DNA from: RYN-133 sp963708645
Lineage (GTDB): Bacteria > Actinomycetota > Actinomycetes > Mycobacteriales > Jatrophihabitantaceae
NCBI GenBank assembly: GCA_963708645.1
Contig: CAVPTA010000007.1
Location: 992,001-1,056,000 of the forward strand
Direction: 5' to 3'
Length of the DNA: 64,000 nucleotides
The notes under the pieces were generated by a model. It was given only the letters and a program-made list of their open reading frames with translations. It made no database searches and had not been told where the DNA came from. Each line of letters starts with the position of its first letter. The stretch's first letter is position 1. Below, in pieces: positions 1 through 9,392 of this stretch. The position numbers and the translations under genes were made by a program.

Positions 1-675
1 ATCCGTCGGCTGGTCGCGGATCGGGACGACGAAGGCGTGCGACGCCCTGCTCCTCGCCGCCGGTGATCAGCTGGGCGAAGACGACCGCGACCTGGCCGTC
101 GCGGGCGGCGTTGCCGATGTACTCCTTGCGTGCGGCGTCGTCGGGCGTGTCGATGACGAACTCGTCGGTCGCAGGGTCGTAGGTCGCCGTTGTGCGGACG
201 TGCGCGACGTCGGAACCGTGCCCGGTCTCGGTCATCGCGAAGCACGCCGAGCAGCTTGCCGGTGACGATGTCGGCGAGGTAGGCGTCGTGGTGGCGCGCG
301 GTGCCGAGGTGCAGCATCGCGCCGCCGAACAGGCCCCACTGCACGCCCGCCTTGACGAGCAGCGACAGGTCGCCGAAGGCGAGCATCTCGAAGCGCGGTG
401 ATCGCGCCGCCGACGTCGTCCTGCCCGCCGTACTCGGCGCGGGAAGCCGCGTCCGGAGTACTGCGGACCGGCCAGCGCCTGCAGCTTCTCGAGCACGTCG
501 GCGCGCTGCTGCTCGACGTCGTCGCCGACGGTGACGGCGAAGCGCGGGTCGCGCGGCCAGCTCGCGGGCCTCGTCGCGGACCGCGTGCCAGCGCCCGTCC
601 AGTACCGTGCGCAGCGGTGTCGACCGGCGACGGCAGCGGTTGTCGCATCGGTCGCTGGCATCGGCGGCTGGTCAC
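1..675 (-). CDS. Acyl-CoA oxidase/dehydrogenase, N-terminal part, frameshifted, runs off the window
   Basis: N-terminal portion of a flavin acyl-CoA oxidase-type enzyme, which introduces the trans-2 double bond in beta-oxidation. Visible blocks read through the frames: RGFPAEYGGQDDVGG, GDLSLLVKAGVQWGLFGGAML, the FAD/substrate block CFAMTETGHGSDV, then EFVIDTP and KEYIGNAARDGQ, typical of the oxidase branch. At least five single-base insertions break the frame, for example GCG-C-GAC, CCG-C-GCC, GCG-C-TTC, GGC-G-TGC and GTC-G-CAC. The GTG at 675 overlaps the TGA of the upstream TetR gene, so the two are probably co-transcribed; an alternative ATG lies at 648. The C-terminus lies beyond position 1. 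Confidence 0.7.
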
Positions 676-1370
676 GTCGAGATCCAATGCGTGGGAACAC
701 GTCGGTGGCCGGCCGGGGGTCGGCGGGCTGCCCCGCGTAGCTGGTGTACCCCGGCCGCGCCGCCCCAAAGCAGGGCGGCGAGATAGTCGGCTCAGCTGCG
801 TGCGCGTCATCGCCGACGGGTGGTCGAGCCACCACAGGCTGGCCGCGCTGATGAAGCCGACGATGGCCTCGCCCCACGGGTGCGCCGAAGGCGGGGTCGA
901 GCCCGCCGGCGCGCAGGGACGTCGCGAGCTGCTCGGCCGAGCAGGTCGGCGATGACGTCGCTGAAGTCGTCGTGCCGTCCGTCGAGGTGCGGATGCCGGA
1001 CGACGAAGCGGTAGAGCTCGGGGCTCTGCTCGAGCAGCGCGAGGTAGGCGTCGACGCTGTCGCGGATGAGCTCGCTGCGGCGCCGGCGTGCGTCGCGTGA
1101 CGGCGCGCAACGTGGCGAGGATCGTGCCGACCACGCGCTGGGTGACCGCGCGGTACAGGTCGGTCTTGTCGGCGAAGTAGCGGTAGATGACCGGCTTGCT
1201 GGTGTGTGGCGTCGGCCGCGATCTGGTCCATGCCGACGCTCGGCGCCGTGGCGCTTGATCGAGCGGACCGCGGCGTCGATCAGCTCGTCGCGCCGCGCCG
1301 ACGCGGTGGGCGTCCCAGCGCGAGCGCCGCCCGTCCGACCGGGACGTCGGCCAGGTGTCCACGACCACAT
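672..1370 (-). CDS. TetR/AcrR family regulator, frameshifted
   Basis: The N-terminal helix-turn-helix region reads RRDELIDAAVRSIKRHGA, then SVGMDQIAADAHTSKPVIYRYF, then ADKTDLYRAVTQRVVGTIL, the usual TetR DNA-binding layout. The ligand-binding part continues through SELIRDSVDAYLALLEQSPELY, HPHLDGRHDDFSDVIADLL and EAIVGFISAASLWWLDHPSA. Single-base insertions (GCC-G-AGC, GCC-A-CAC) and others break the frame; the end at 672 assumes the last reconstructed frame. It is divergent from the thiolase operon and in line with an acyl-CoA oxidase, so I infer a fatty-acid metabolism regulator that binds an acyl-CoA. The exact start (GTG 1368 or ATG 1370) is uncertain because of the frameshift near 1300. 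Confidence 0.65.
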
Positions 1371-1416
1371 CGCGCTTTCACGCTACCCACGGTATCGCAT
1401 ACTCTGGGTTCACGAG
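1371..1416. promoter_or_regulatory. Divergent promoter/operator between TetR and thiolase
   Basis: This 46-bp gap contains the palindromic core TACCCACGGTA at 1384-1394. It has the same TAC-N5/6-GTA plan as the two palindromes upstream of the FadE5-like gene at 33875-33914, so one TetR-type repressor may read both. Inference from symmetry only; local indels may have altered the half sites. Confidence 0.4.
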
Positions 1417-2722
1417 GTCGTCCGTATCCGTCCTCGTCGCGCCGCCGTCGTCGGCGGCAACCGCATCCCGTTCGCCCGGTCCAACGGCAAGTACGCGCGC
1501 GCGTCCAACCAGGACATGCTCACCGCCGCCATCGACGGCCTGGTCGCCCGCTTCGGCCTGCAGGACGAGCGCCTCGGTGAGGTGGCCGCCGGTGCCGTGC
1601 TCAAGCACAGCCGCGACTTCAACCTCACCCGCGAGTCGGTGCTCGGGTCACGCCTGGCGCCGACGACGCCCGCCTACGACGTCCAGCAGGCGTGCGGCAC
1701 CGGCCTCGAGACCGCGATCCTCGTCGCGAACAAGATCGCGCTCGGGCAGATCGAGTCCGGCGTCGCCGGCGGCGTCGACACCACCTCCGACGCTCCGATC
1801 GCGGTGAACGAGGACCTGCGCGAGGTGCTGCTCGAACTCAACCGCGCCAAGATCGCTCGGCGCTCGGCTCAAGGCGCTCGGCGGGCTGCGTCCGGGTCAG
1901 CTCGTGCCGGCCATCCCGCAGAACTCCGAGCCGCGCACCGGGCTGTCGATGGGCGAGCACCAGGCGATCACCACGCGCGAGTGGGGCATCACCCGCGAGG
2001 CGCAGGACGAACTCGCCGCCGCCTCGCACCAGCACCTCGCCGCCGCCTACGACCGCGGCTTCTTCGACGACCTGGTCACCCCGTTCCTCGGCCTGACGCG
2101 CGACCAGAACCTGCGCGCCGACTCGACCGTCGAGAAGCTCGCCAAGCTCAAGCCGGTGTTCGGCACCCGTGACGAGGGCGCCACGATGACGGCCGGCAAC
2201 TCGACGCCGCTGACCGACGGTGCGTCGACGGTGCTGCTCGCCTCCGACGAGTGGGCCGCCGAGCACAAGCTGCCGGTGCTCGCGCACCTCGTCGACGCCG
2301 AGACCGGCGCGGTCGACTACGTGCACGGCGACAAGCGCGCCGACGGCCTGCTGATGGCGCCGGTGTACGCGCTGCCGCGGCTGCTCGCGCGCAACAAGCT
2401 CACGCTGCAGGACTTCGACTTCTACGAGATCCACGAGGCGTTCGCCTCGACCGTGCTGACCACGCTCGCCGCGTGGGAGGACGACGCGTTCTGCAAGCAG
2501 TACCTCGGCCTCGACTCGGCGCTCGGGTCGATCGACCGCGCGAAGCTCAACGTCAACGGTTCGTCGCTCGCGGCCGGGCATCCGTTCGCCGCAACCGGCG
2601 GACGCATCGTCGCCACGCTGGCGAAGCTGCTGCACGAGAACGGCGGCGGGCGTGGCCTGATCTCGATCTGTGCGGCCGGCGGCCAGGGCGTCGTCGCAAT
2701 CCTGGAGGACGCTGAGACATGA
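1417..2722 (+). CDS. Acetyl-CoA C-acyltransferase (FadA2-like thiolase), one frameshift
   Basis: Thiolase of the FadA2/FadI type, which cleaves 3-ketoacyl-CoA. Near the N-terminus RRAAVVGGNRIPFARSNG is visible. The nucleophile is in VQQACGTGLETA, followed by GGVDTTSDAPI. The C-terminal catalytic motifs are YEIHEAFAST (His), NVNGSSLAAGHPFAATGGR (GHP His) and ISICAAGGQG (Cys). A single extra C near 1857 (GCT-C-GGC) splits the gene; otherwise it is complete. No good in-frame start codon is visible, so the start is approximate and an indel may have destroyed it. In Mycobacterium tuberculosis the homologous genes fadA2, fabG4 and htdX are neighbours, and the same trio is adjacent here. The stop overlaps the ATG of fabG4. 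Confidence 0.8.
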
Positions 2723-4086
2723 CGTCCGGGCAGCCGCTGATACCTGAACGGTGTGGGGCGTGCAACGTTATTCGAATCTCGACTCGCCGCTCGGCGCCAA
2801 GGTCGCCTCGACCGTCGGGCTGCCTCGTCCGGCCGTGCTGCGTCGCTACCGCGCCGGCGACCCGATCGTGCCCGGGCCGGTGCTGGTCGGGTCGACAGCC
2901 GGCGAAGGTGCCCGCTGCGCTGACCAAGATCGTCGCCGCCACCGGCGCGGAGGTCGCGACCGAGCCGGCCGAGGGCGCCAAGCACGGCGCGCTGATCCTC
3001 GACGCGCCGCTCGGTGAAGACGCCGTCCGACCTCGCGAACCTGCGCGCGTTCCTTGCGCCGTCGTTGCGCTCGCTGCTGCCGTCCGGACGGGTGCTCGTG
3101 CTCGGTCGCGCCGCCGACGGCGACGACATCACCGTCGACGCCACCCGGCAGGCGCTGGACGGGATCGTGCGCTCGCTGGCCAAGGAGTTGCAGCGCGGTT
3201 CGACCGCGAACCTGCTGTGGGTCGAGGACGAGGCGTCCTTGCCGTCCGCGATCCGGTTCTTCCTGTCCGGCCGCTCGGCGTACGTGGACGGGCAGCCGGT
3301 GCTGCTCGGCCCGGGCGCCGCGCCGGCGCCGAAGGACTGGGACCAGCCGCTGGCCGGCAAGACCGCGCTGGTCACCGGCGCGGCGCGCGGCATCGGTGCC
3401 GCCATCGCCGGCGTGCTCGCCCGCGACGGCGCGCACGTGATCGTCGCCGACCTGCCGGCCGCGGGCGAGACGCTCGCCAAGGTCGCCAACCGCGTCAACG
3501 GCACCACGCTGCACCTCGACGTGGCGGCCGCCGATGCGCCCGAGAAGTTGCTCGCCCATCTCGGCGCGCACACCGCCGGGCTCGACATCCTCGTCCACAA
3601 CGCCGGCATCACCCGCGACAAGCTGCTCGCGAACATGAAGCCCGAGCAGTGGGACTCGGTGCTCGCCGTGAACCTCGAGTCGCAGCTGCGCATCAACGCG
3701 GCCCTGCTCGACTCGCGATCAGCTCAACGATCAGGCCCGCGTCGTCTGCCTGTCGTCGACGACCGGCCTGTCGGGCAACCGCGGCCAGACGAACTACGGC
3801 GCGACCAAGGCCGGCGTGCTCGGCCTGGTGCGCGCGTCGGCGCCGGCGTTCGCCGAGCACGGCGACTCGACGATCAACGCGATCGCTCCTGGCTTCATCG
3901 ACACCGAGATGACGGCGAAGATGCCGCTGGCCACGCGCGAGGTCGCGCGCCGACTGTCGTCGCTTGCAGCAGGCCGGCCTGCCGGTCGACGTGGCCGAGG
4001 CGGCGTCCTGGTTGTCGTCGCCCGGCGCCGGCGGCATCAACGGCCAGGTGCTGCGCGTGTGCGGCCAGAACCTGGTCGGTGCGTGA
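2719..4086 (+). CDS. fabG4: 3-oxoacyl-ACP/CoA reductase FabG4-like, several frameshifts
   Basis: High-molecular-weight ketoreductase of the FabG4 family (about 450 residues, two Rossmann-like domains). The N-terminal degenerate domain reads KVASTVGLPRPAVLRRYRAG, then GDDITVDATRQALDGIVRSL. The catalytic SDR domain shows TGAARGIGAAIAG (cofactor), LVHNAGITRDKLL (NAG), CLSSTTGLSGNRGQTNYGAT (Ser) and YGATKAG (Tyr/Lys). It ends in GGINGQVLRVCGQNLVGA. Frame breaks are single insertions: GGC-G-AAG, GGT-G-AAG, TCG-C-GAT and CTT-G-CAG; the first 30 bases are also disturbed. It uses NAD(P)H to reduce 3-ketoacyl-CoA or ACP. The start overlaps the thiolase stop, implying translational coupling. Confidence 0.8.
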
Positions 4087-4200
4087 CTCGCGTGATCGCA
4101 GCGCTCGCCGCGCAGAACTAGAAAGCACAGTCCGCGACGAAGGAGCGAATTCGGGCCGCGGAGCGGGCCCGAGCGGAGCGAGCGGTCCGGGAGCGGCGCG

Positions 4201-5048
4201 ATGAGCCGTTCGCTGGAAAGCGCGCCGGCGCTGCTGCCGCATGTACGCCAAGGCGGCGGTGACCGGGCCGCTGCACCGCGGCAACGAGCTGCCCGACTCG
4301 CGCTACACGCTGGCCGACCAGACGATCGACTCGGAACATCTGGCCGACTACCAGCGGGTGTGCGGCTTCCGGACGAGCGACGTGCTGCCGCCGACGTATC
4401 TGCACGTGCTGGCGTTCCCGGTGACGGTCGCGCTGATGACCGAGCGCGCATTCCCGTTCCCGCTGGTCGGGCTGGTGCACGTTGCGAACTCGATCACCGT
4501 GGCCCGTCCCGTGCAGCGCCGATGAGCAGGTCTCGTTCGACGTGCGCGCCGCCGATCTGCGTCCGCACCCGGCCGGGCGCCAGCTCGACCTGCTCGTCGA
4601 TGCGAGGGTCGACGGCGAGACAGTCTGGAGCGGCCGCTCGACCTACCTGCGTCGTGGTGGCGGCAGTGGCGAGAAGGGGACGCGCACCGACGCCGAGGCC
4701 ACGACCGGTGCAGCGTCGATCGTCAGGGTTCCTGATGACATCGGACGGCGCTACGCGGCGGTGTCAGGCGATCGCAATCCGATCCATCTGCACTCGCTGA
4801 CCGCGAAGGCGTTCGGCTTCCCGTCGGCGATCGCGCACGGCATGTGGCTCAAGGCGCGCACGCTGGCAACGCTCGAAGGTCGGCTGCCCGACGCGTTCAC
4901 CGTCGACGTCGCGTTCAAGACGCCGGTGTTGCTGCCGGGCACGATCGCGATCACCTCGAATCGCACCGACAGCGGATGGACGCTGGACGTGCGCAATCCC
5001 AAGTCGGGCAAACCCCATCTGGCCGGATCGACGACTCAGGTCGGCTAG
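4201..5048 (+). CDS. MaoC-like (R)-hydratase, HtdX-like, two frameshifts
   Basis: Double hot-dog MaoC dehydratase acting on (R)-3-hydroxyacyl chains. The N-terminal half reads LHRGNELPDSRYTLAD to LPPTYLHVLAFPVTVALM. The C-terminal half carries the hydratase signature DIGRRYAAVSGDRNPIHLHS, then AFGFPSAIAHGMWLKARTLA, supplying the Asp/His pair. Frame breaks are insertions at about 4240 (CCG-C-ATG) and 4519 (CAG-C-GCC). It follows fabG4 as the third gene of the beta-oxidation/elongation unit, as htdX sits beside fabG4 in mycobacteria. The 114-bp gap before it holds a hairpin at 4151-4172. The stop overlaps the convergent protease stop by 4 bp. Confidence 0.78.
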
Positions 5049-6151
5049 ATCCCCGGGTCGTCCTCACGCGATTCGTCGGCGCTGTCGTCGGCGCCGTTGT
5101 GGTTGTTCTCGCCCGACGGCGTGCGCGAGGTGCGTCGGTTGAGCCAGTCGACGAGTGAGTCGGCGGCCGTCCCCAATGTCGAGCCGACGTTGCGCACCGT
5201 CGTCACCAGCGGGTCGTTCGACTCGTCGATGCGCTTCTTGTACGAGCGCACCGCATCGCGGGCACTGTCGGACACGCTCGCGTGCGGGTCGTCGTCGCGG
5301 CGCGGGTAGTCGCCGGCAAGGATCGCGCGGTACTCGTCCGAATCGGACCAGCGGCGCAGTTCGGCGGCGCGGACGACCGCGAAGGGGTGGGTCTGCTTCT
5401 CGGTGTTGAGCAGCTTCAGCACGCCGTCACGCAGATCGCCGGTCGACTCGTAGTCATCGGCCTGTTCGAGGAACGCGTCGACCTCGATCTCGTCCAGGTG
5501 CGCGCCGCCGGCCAGCTTCATGTGCGTGCGCAGGCAGGGGGCGTAGTCCTGGACGGCGAGCAACCCGGCCCGGTCGCCGGACAACTCGGCCTTGCGCTGC
5601 CATTCGCGCAGCGCCGCGATCACCGCGCGCAGGCCCAGCCCGCCGACCGGCAACCAGCCGAGCACGCCGACGAGGTTGAGCAGGTGGAACAGCATCGATT
5701 GGTAGAGCGCGTGCCCGGACATCGCGTGCCCGGCTTCGTGGCCGAGCACGAACCGGCGTTCCTCGTCGTCGGTCAGGTCGTACAACCCGCTGCTCATCGC
5801 GATGAACGGACGGTCGACGCCGAGCGTGATCGCCTCGGGGAACGGGTTGTTGTAGACGTAGAGCTCCGGGCGCTGCGCCATGTCCAGCGTGACGGCGACC
5901 TCGTCCATGATCTTGCTGAGCCCGGCGAACTGGCGCTCGTCGACCCGGACGGCCGAGGACAGGTAGACGAGGCGGTACTGCCGCTCGCGCAGCAGTCCGG
6001 ACGCCGCCTTGAGCACTGCGTCGAAGCCGGGCACGGACCGCAGCGCGGTCAGCGCAGTGCGATCGGCCGGATGTTCGAAGGCGCGCGAACTGATGCCGGT
6101 GAGCACCGTGCGTCCGGCGCTGTCGACCGAGGTGCCCTGCTCTTCGCTCAT
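5045..6151 (-). CDS. M48-family zinc metalloprotease
   Basis: 368-residue protein with the gluzincin motif HEAGH at residues 138-142 and the third zinc ligand Glu189 in AELSGDRAGL, the arrangement of M48 (HtpX/Ste24-like) peptidases. A short hydrophobic stretch (about 155-180, FHLLNLVGVLGWLPVGGLGL) lies between the two parts of the active site and may anchor it to the membrane. The N-terminus has no signal peptide, and the C-terminus is acidic and low-complexity. Related actinobacterial proteins are cytoplasmic-facing quality-control proteases, but the substrate here is unknown. It is convergent with the MaoC gene and 47 bp downstream of the SDR gene on the same strand. Confidence 0.85.
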   Translation of the reverse strand: MSEEQGTSVDSAGRTVLTGISSRAFEHPADRTALTALRSVPGFDAVLKAASGLLRERQYRLVYLSSAVRVDERQFAGLSKIMDEVAVTLDMAQRPELYVYNNPFPEAITLGVDRPFIAMSSGLYDLTDDEERRFVLGHEAGHAMSGHALYQSMLFHLLNLVGVLGWLPVGGLGLRAVIAALREWQRKAELSGDRAGLLAVQDYAPCLRTHMKLAGGAHLDEIEVDAFLEQADDYESTGDLRDGVLKLLNTEKQTHPFAVVRAAELRRWSDSDEYRAILAGDYPRRDDDPHASVSDSARDAVRSYKKRIDESNDPLVTTVRNVGSTLGTAADSLVDWLNRRTSRTPSGENNHNGADDSADESREDDPGI

Positions 6152-6198
6152 GGCCCCATCCTCCCCCGCAGGGGTGAGACCGCAAGTGCCGCGCGAGT

Positions 6199-7098
6199 CT
6201 AAGCGCTGATGCGCTTGCTCTCGCGCGCCTGAGCCGCCGCCGCGTCCTCAGTGGCGGGATCATCGGTCTGCTCGGAACGGGGACTGACGCGGTTGGCGAG
6301 CACGCTGAAAAGCCGCTGGTAACGGGCGCCGATGAGCCGGATGAGCCCGTCGAGCAGTTTCGCGTCGAGGCCGACGAGCACGCGCGGCTTGTTGCCGGCG
6401 ATGCCACGCACGATCGTCTTCGCCGCCGACTCGGCGGTGGTCTTGGCAAGCTTGCTGTCGAAGAACGCGGCGAACTCGGCCTGGTTGATGCCGGCGATCG
6501 TGCCCGCATTGCGGGCGATGGCGGTCTTGATGCCACCGGGGTGCACGCAGGTGACCTCGACCGGGTGCTTGGCGATGAGCATCTCCTGCCGCAGCGACTC
6601 GGTGAATCCGCGTACTGCGAACTTGGCCGCGTTGTAGGCGCTCTGGCTCGGCATGGCCAGCAGCCCGAACAGGCTCGAAATGTTGACCACGTGGCCGTCG
6701 CCGGACGCGATCAGGTGCGGGAGGAAGGCCTTGGTGCCGTTCACGACGCCCCAGAAGTCGACGTCCATGACGCGCTCGATCTGCCCGAAGCTCATCTGCT
6801 CGACGTCGCCGGTGAACGCCACGCCCGCGTTGTTCACCACGATGTTGATCACGCCGAACTCGGCAGACACTGCGTCGGCGTAGGCGAGCACGGCGTCGCG
6901 GTCGGTGACGTCGAGACGCTGTTCATGCACGGGTGCGCCGATGACGCGCGCATGCCGTGCGGTCTCGCCGAGTCCGGCCACGTCGACGTCGCTGAGCGCG
7001 AGCTTCGCGCCGCGCCGCGCGAGTTCGTAGGACAGTGCCCGTCCGATACCCGAACCGGCGCCGGTGATGACGGCGACCTTGCCTGCAATGGCAGTCAT
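6199..7098 (-). CDS. SDR family oxidoreductase
   Basis: Classical short-chain dehydrogenase, 299 residues. Visible motifs: TGAGSGIGRAL (nucleotide binding, about residues 12-22), NNAGVAF, the catalytic Ser in NISSLFGLLAMPSQSAYNAA, YNAAK (Tyr/Lys) and HPGGIKTAIA. A C-terminal tail of about 50 residues ends in charged low-complexity sequence. The gene start overlaps the monooxygenase stop by 4 bp, so both are made from one message. Family members beside Baeyer-Villiger enzymes typically oxidise an alcohol to the ketone used by the monooxygenase; that role is inferred here. Confidence 0.85.
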   Translation of the reverse strand: MTAIAGKVAVITGAGSGIGRALSYELARRGAKLALSDVDVAGLGETARHARVIGAPVHEQRLDVTDRDAVLAYADAVSAEFGVINIVVNNAGVAFTGDVEQMSFGQIERVMDVDFWGVVNGTKAFLPHLIASGDGHVVNISSLFGLLAMPSQSAYNAAKFAVRGFTESLRQEMLIAKHPVEVTCVHPGGIKTAIARNAGTIAGINQAEFAAFFDSKLAKTTAESAAKTIVRGIAGNKPRVLVGLDAKLLDGLIRLIGARYQRLFSVLANRVSPRSEQTDDPATEDAAAAQARESKRISA

Positions 7099-8603
7099 GC
7101 TGCTACTCCTTCACGCGCCCGCTGGATATTCCGCGCGGTCGTTTCGTAGGCCTGTCGATCGAACTTACGGGTGATGCGCCGGAAGGCGAAGGTGAAGCTG
7201 GGCCACAGAGTGGTGTTGCGGCCGTGCGCGTCCATGTACCAACTCGCGCACCCACCGGTCGTCCAGATCGTGGCACCCATCCGGTCCTGCAATTTCTCGT
7301 TGTAGGCGCGCTGCACGTCCTCTCGCACGTCGAAGGTGGCCAGGCCGTGCTTGTCCATCTCTTCCAGCGCGCTGGCGACGTAGTTGATGTGCGACTCGGC
7401 CATGTAGACCATCGAGCTGTGGCCCAGGCCGGTATTCGGGCCGATCACGAACAACATGTTCGGGAAGCCGTGCACTGCGGCGCCCTTGTACGCCTGCTGG
7501 CCCTTGTCCGACCACACGTTGGCGAGCGAGCGGCCCTCGGTGCCGATGATGCGCTCGAAGGTCGGTGAGTCGGTGACGTGGAAGCCGGTCGCGACGACGA
7601 TCGCGTCAACCTCGCGCACGGTGCCGTCGTTGGTCACGATCGCGTTCGGACGGATCTCGGCGATGCCGTCGGTGATCAGGTCGACATCGTCGCGGGCGAG
7701 CATCGGGTACCAGTCGTTGGAGATCAGCATCCGCTTGCAACCGATCTGCCACGTCGGTGTCACCGCGTCGCGCAGCTTCGGATCCTTGATGCTGCGCTCG
7801 AGGTGGCGTTCGGCGATCTTCTGTACCGCCTTGAGCAGCCGCGGCTGGTAGGCGAAGCCGAGCACGAGCAGCTCGCGCGCCCAGTAGATCGCCTCGCGCG
7901 AGAGCCGCTGAGCGAACGGGACGTGCTTGAAGGCGAGCCGCTCGACCTTGGTGTACGCACGATCGCCGCGCGGCAGCACCCACGGTGCGGTGCGCTGGTA
8001 GACGTCGAGGTGCTCGACCGACCCGGCCAGTGCCGGTCCGATCTGGATCGCCGACGCGCCGGTGCCGATCAGCGCGACGCGCTTGCCCTTCAGATCGGCG
8101 TCGTGGTTCCACCGGGAGGAGTGGAAGATCTCGCCGGCGAAGCTGTCGATGCCTTTGATGTCCGGCAGGGCCGGCTCGGCGAGCGCGCCGACGGCACCGA
8201 TCAGGACGTTCGCGCTGAACGAGCCGTTCGTGGTGTCGACCAGCCACTGCTCGCTCGTCGCGTCCCACGCCGCGCGGGTCACGTCGGTGTCGAACAGGTG
8301 CTTGTCGAGCACGCCGTACTTCTGCGCGGTGTCGCGCAGGTACTGCTGGATCTCTGGCTGCGGAGAGAACGAGCGCGACCAGTTCGGATTCAGCTCGAAT
8401 GAGTACGAGTAGAGGTGCGAGGGGACGTCGCAGGCAGCGCCCGGGTAGGTGTTGTCGCGCCAGGTGCCGCCGACCTCGCTACCGCGCTCGACGACCAGGT
8501 AGTCGTCGCGGCCCTGTTGGGCCAGCCGGATCGCGGTGCCCAAGCCCGCGAAGCCGCTGCCGATCACCAGGACGCCGACATGACGGCGCTCGTTCTGCGT
8601 CAT
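7095..8603 (-). CDS. FAD-dependent Baeyer-Villiger-type monooxygenase
   Basis: 502-residue class B flavoprotein. It has two Rossmann fingerprints: GSGFAGLGTAIRL near residue 16 (FAD) and IGTGASAIQIGPAL near 178 (NADPH). Between them is the family fingerprint FAGEIFHSSRWN (FxGxxxHxxxW), and later VVATGFHVTDSP. NTYPGAACDVPSHLYSYSF is also typical. It inserts oxygen next to a ketone, giving an ester or lactone. The final WP of the strict fingerprint is WN here, which is common in wider class B relatives, so the substrate cannot be assigned. First gene of a two-gene operon with the SDR enzyme, divergent from a TetR gene. Confidence 0.88.
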   Translation of the reverse strand: MTQNERRHVGVLVIGSGFAGLGTAIRLAQQGRDDYLVVERGSEVGGTWRDNTYPGAACDVPSHLYSYSFELNPNWSRSFSPQPEIQQYLRDTAQKYGVLDKHLFDTDVTRAAWDATSEQWLVDTTNGSFSANVLIGAVGALAEPALPDIKGIDSFAGEIFHSSRWNHDADLKGKRVALIGTGASAIQIGPALAGSVEHLDVYQRTAPWVLPRGDRAYTKVERLAFKHVPFAQRLSREAIYWARELLVLGFAYQPRLLKAVQKIAERHLERSIKDPKLRDAVTPTWQIGCKRMLISNDWYPMLARDDVDLITDGIAEIRPNAIVTNDGTVREVDAIVVATGFHVTDSPTFERIIGTEGRSLANVWSDKGQQAYKGAAVHGFPNMLFVIGPNTGLGHSSMVYMAESHINYVASALEEMDKHGLATFDVREDVQRAYNEKLQDRMGATIWTTGGCASWYMDAHGRNTTLWPSFTFAFRRITRKFDRQAYETTARNIQRAREGVAA

Positions 8604-8624
8604 GCAAGCTCACGCTAATTGCTC

Positions 8625-8663
8625 ATTGAACGCGAGTCAATAGATAGTTGGCTGGCGTTCAAT
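8625..8663. promoter_or_regulatory. Inverted repeat, likely TetR operator
   Basis: A perfect 9-bp inverted repeat lies between the divergent monooxygenase and TetR genes: ATTGAACGC at 8625-8633 and GCGTTCAAT at 8655-8663. The left arm also forms a smaller palindrome ATTGA-N7-TCAAT (8625-8641). Position and symmetry fit binding by the adjacent TetR protein, with control of both directions. Confidence 0.6.
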
Positions 8664-8672
8664 AGCGTTACG

Positions 8673-9338
8673 ATGGCACACATGCCGGACAAGCGCACCC
8701 GCCTGCGGCCGGACGCCCGGCGGGCCCAACTCATCGCGCTCGGCGTCGACATGCTCGCCACCCGCACGCTGGACGAGTTGTCGGTCGAGGACATCGCCAC
8801 CCAGGCCGGGATCTCGCGCGGGCTGCTGTTCCACTACTTCGCGTCCAAGCAGGAGTTCCACCTCGAGGTCGCGCGCGCAGCCGCGCAGGAACTGATTGCG
8901 CGCACCGAGCCGGACACGACCCTCGCGCCGCTGGACGCCCTGCGCGGCGCGCTGACGGCGTTCATGGACTACGTCACCGACAACCCCGACAACTACAAGT
9001 CGCTGGTGCGCGGCGCCGCCAGCGGCGACACCGACATGCGTGCCATCTTCGACCGCACCCGGTCGACGATGGCCGGGCGCATCGTCAGCGTGCTCGGCGA
9101 GCTGGGCCTGCCGCTCGGGCCGCGCGCGGCGCTGGCCGTGCACGGCTGGGTGGCCTTCGTCGAGGAATGCGTCGTCCGTGCGATCGACGACGGTTCGCTG
9201 GACGATCCGGCCTTTCGCGAGTCGCTACTGGAGATGCTGACCAAGGCGTTGCCGGCCGTCGTGCTCGCGTCGTCGGACGAGGACATGAACACACTGGTGT
9301 CGGTGCTGACGGCGGATCGGACCGCTGCTGCCAAATAG
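8673..9338 (+). CDS. TetR/AcrR family regulator
   Basis: About 221 residues. The HTH reads RRAQLIALGVDMLATRTLDE, then DIATQAGISRGLLFHYFASK. The ligand domain has FMDYVTDNPDNYKSLVRGA and GWVAFVEECVVRAI. I chose ATG 8673 (MAHMPDKR) because an upstream in-frame ATG at 8619 would lie inside the operator; ATG 8682 is equally possible. The gene is divergent from the monooxygenase/SDR pair and separated from it by the inverted repeat at 8625-8663, so it most likely represses that pair and itself until a ketone, alcohol or derived ligand binds. Confidence 0.85.
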   Translation: MAHMPDKRTRLRPDARRAQLIALGVDMLATRTLDELSVEDIATQAGISRGLLFHYFASKQEFHLEVARAAAQELIARTEPDTTLAPLDALRGALTAFMDYVTDNPDNYKSLVRGAASGDTDMRAIFDRTRSTMAGRIVSVLGELGLPLGPRAALAVHGWVAFVEECVVRAIDDGSLDDPAFRESLLEMLTKALPAVVLASSDEDMNTLVSVLTADRTAAAK

Positions 9339-9392
9339 GCCCGGTTCGTCTAGGCCCTGAGAGGGCTGGCGGTGCGAACTAGGATGGCGACT

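Noticed and set aside
2719..3912. Programmed frameshifting as explanation for fabG4 and other interrupted genes
   Set aside because: No slippery heptamers or shared signals, and many unrelated genes are affected with different local contexts.
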